From positions 1 to 6,915 of the forward strand of contig DQTF01000103.1 in the NCBI GenBank assembly GCA_015662935.1: a stretch of 6,915 nucleotides of DNA, read 5' to 3'. Within the stretch, counting starts at the first letter, position 1. Each line of letters starts with the position of its first letter. The translations under genes were made by a program, and so were the position numbers. This document shows positions 6,547 to 6,915 of the stretch, in pieces. Below the pieces are notes generated by a model. It searched no databases. It worked only from the letters and a program-made list of their open reading frames with translations, and was not told where the DNA came from. This stretch comes from Crocinitomicaceae bacterium. GTDB taxonomy: Bacteria > Bacteroidota > Bacteroidia > Flavobacteriales_D > Crocinitomicaceae.

Positions 6547-6915
6547 ATGGCATTTTTTAAAAAACTATTTGGTAAATCTGACAAAGGGAATTCTGCAAAA
6601 GGATTTCATACATTAACAGTGAGTAAAGTTTCCAAAATTGGTGGTGAAACGGTAAAAATTGAATTCGCTATTTCGGAAGATTTGAAGAATGAATTTAAAT
6701 TCACTCCAGGACAATACATCAACTTTAACATTGACGTGAACGGAAAAAATTACCGTCGATCCTACTCTATTTGCAGTGGACCAAACGAAAACTTGGCAGT
6801 TGCTGTTAAGAAAGTCAAAGAAGGTGTCATCTCGACGTGGTTCAACTCTGAAGTACAAGAAGGAACAGAAATTCTCGCATCAAAACCGGAAGGCAATTTT
6901 GTGCTTCCTGCCAAC
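6547..6915 (+). CDS. Second PaaE-like ferredoxin-NADP reductase family protein (partial, N-terminal part)
   Basis: The frame is open from the ATG at 6547 to the right edge (123 codons). After a basic, hydrophobic start (MAFFKKLFGKSDKG) it shows an FAD-binding domain of the same type as PaaE: FTPGQYINF (52-60), RRSYSIC (70-76), VAVKKVKEG (86-93) and KPEGNFVL (113-120). By eye, about 28 of 69 aligned residues match the neighbouring PaaE, so it is a diverged tandem paralogue rather than a recent copy. The NAD and ferredoxin modules would lie outside the window. It starts 29 bp after paaE and is presumably co-transcribed. An in-frame ATG at 6523, five bases after the paaE stop, would add eight residues (MKNEKLRI). 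The 6547 start is preferred because the phylum's proteins of this family often begin in this manner, but 6523 cannot be excluded. Confidence 0.85.
   Translation, partial: MAFFKKLFGKSDKGNSAKGFHTLTVSKVSKIGGETVKIEFAISEDLKNEFKFTPGQYINFNIDVNGKNYRRSYSICSGPNENLAVAVKKVKEGVISTWFNSEVQEGTEILASKPEGNFVLPAN

Noticed and set aside
6613..6858. Minus-strand 81-codon open frame inside the second reductase
   Set aside because: The plus-strand frame carries clear FAD-domain motifs (GQY, RRSYS), so the antisense frame is a shadow.

Overview
This window comes from an AT-rich bacterial chromosome that is most probably Bacteroidota, likely Flavobacteriia. That placement is inferred from the gene content, from promoter boxes of the Bacteroidota type (TAnnTTTG, with an upstream TTG at pruA), from A-rich leaders without clear Shine-Dalgarno sequences, and from the protein sequences themselves. 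Seven protein genes are complete and two run off the window edges. I see no RNA genes, insertion sequences, CRISPR arrays or phage genes.

Layout: (1) 1-334, minus strand: the N-terminal part of a secreted protein with a possible TPR repeat, cut by the left edge. (2) 335-428: a divergent spacer carrying a good Bacteroidota-type promoter for pruA. (3) 429-2057, plus: pruA, glutamate-semialdehyde dehydrogenase, the last step of proline breakdown, ended by a near-perfect palindromic terminator that also serves the convergent gene. (4) 2122-5271, minus: paaA-paaB-paaC-paaD, the phenylacetyl-CoA epoxidase genes, tightly spaced in the order A to D, followed 37 bp downstream by an unrecognised small lipoprotein. 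(5) 5272-5470: a 199-bp divergent control region. (6) 5471-6915, plus: paaE, the reductase of the epoxidase, then a second PaaE-like reductase that runs off the right edge.

How the genes work together: PaaA (di-iron catalytic subunit), PaaB and PaaC form the oxygenase. PaaD is thought to help Fe-S or metal assembly. PaaE passes electrons from NADPH through FAD and a 2Fe-2S cluster to PaaA. Together they turn phenylacetyl-CoA into its ring-1,2-epoxide, the first committed step of aerobic phenylacetate degradation. The later pathway genes (ring opening, beta-oxidation, the CoA ligase) are not in the window.

The window is mostly ordinary catabolic chromosome, and I do not see a convincing new system. 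The points most worth a second look are the divergent split of the epoxidase operon, the tandem second reductase, the uncharacterised lipoprotein behind paaD, and the stem-loop lying across the paaD stop codon.
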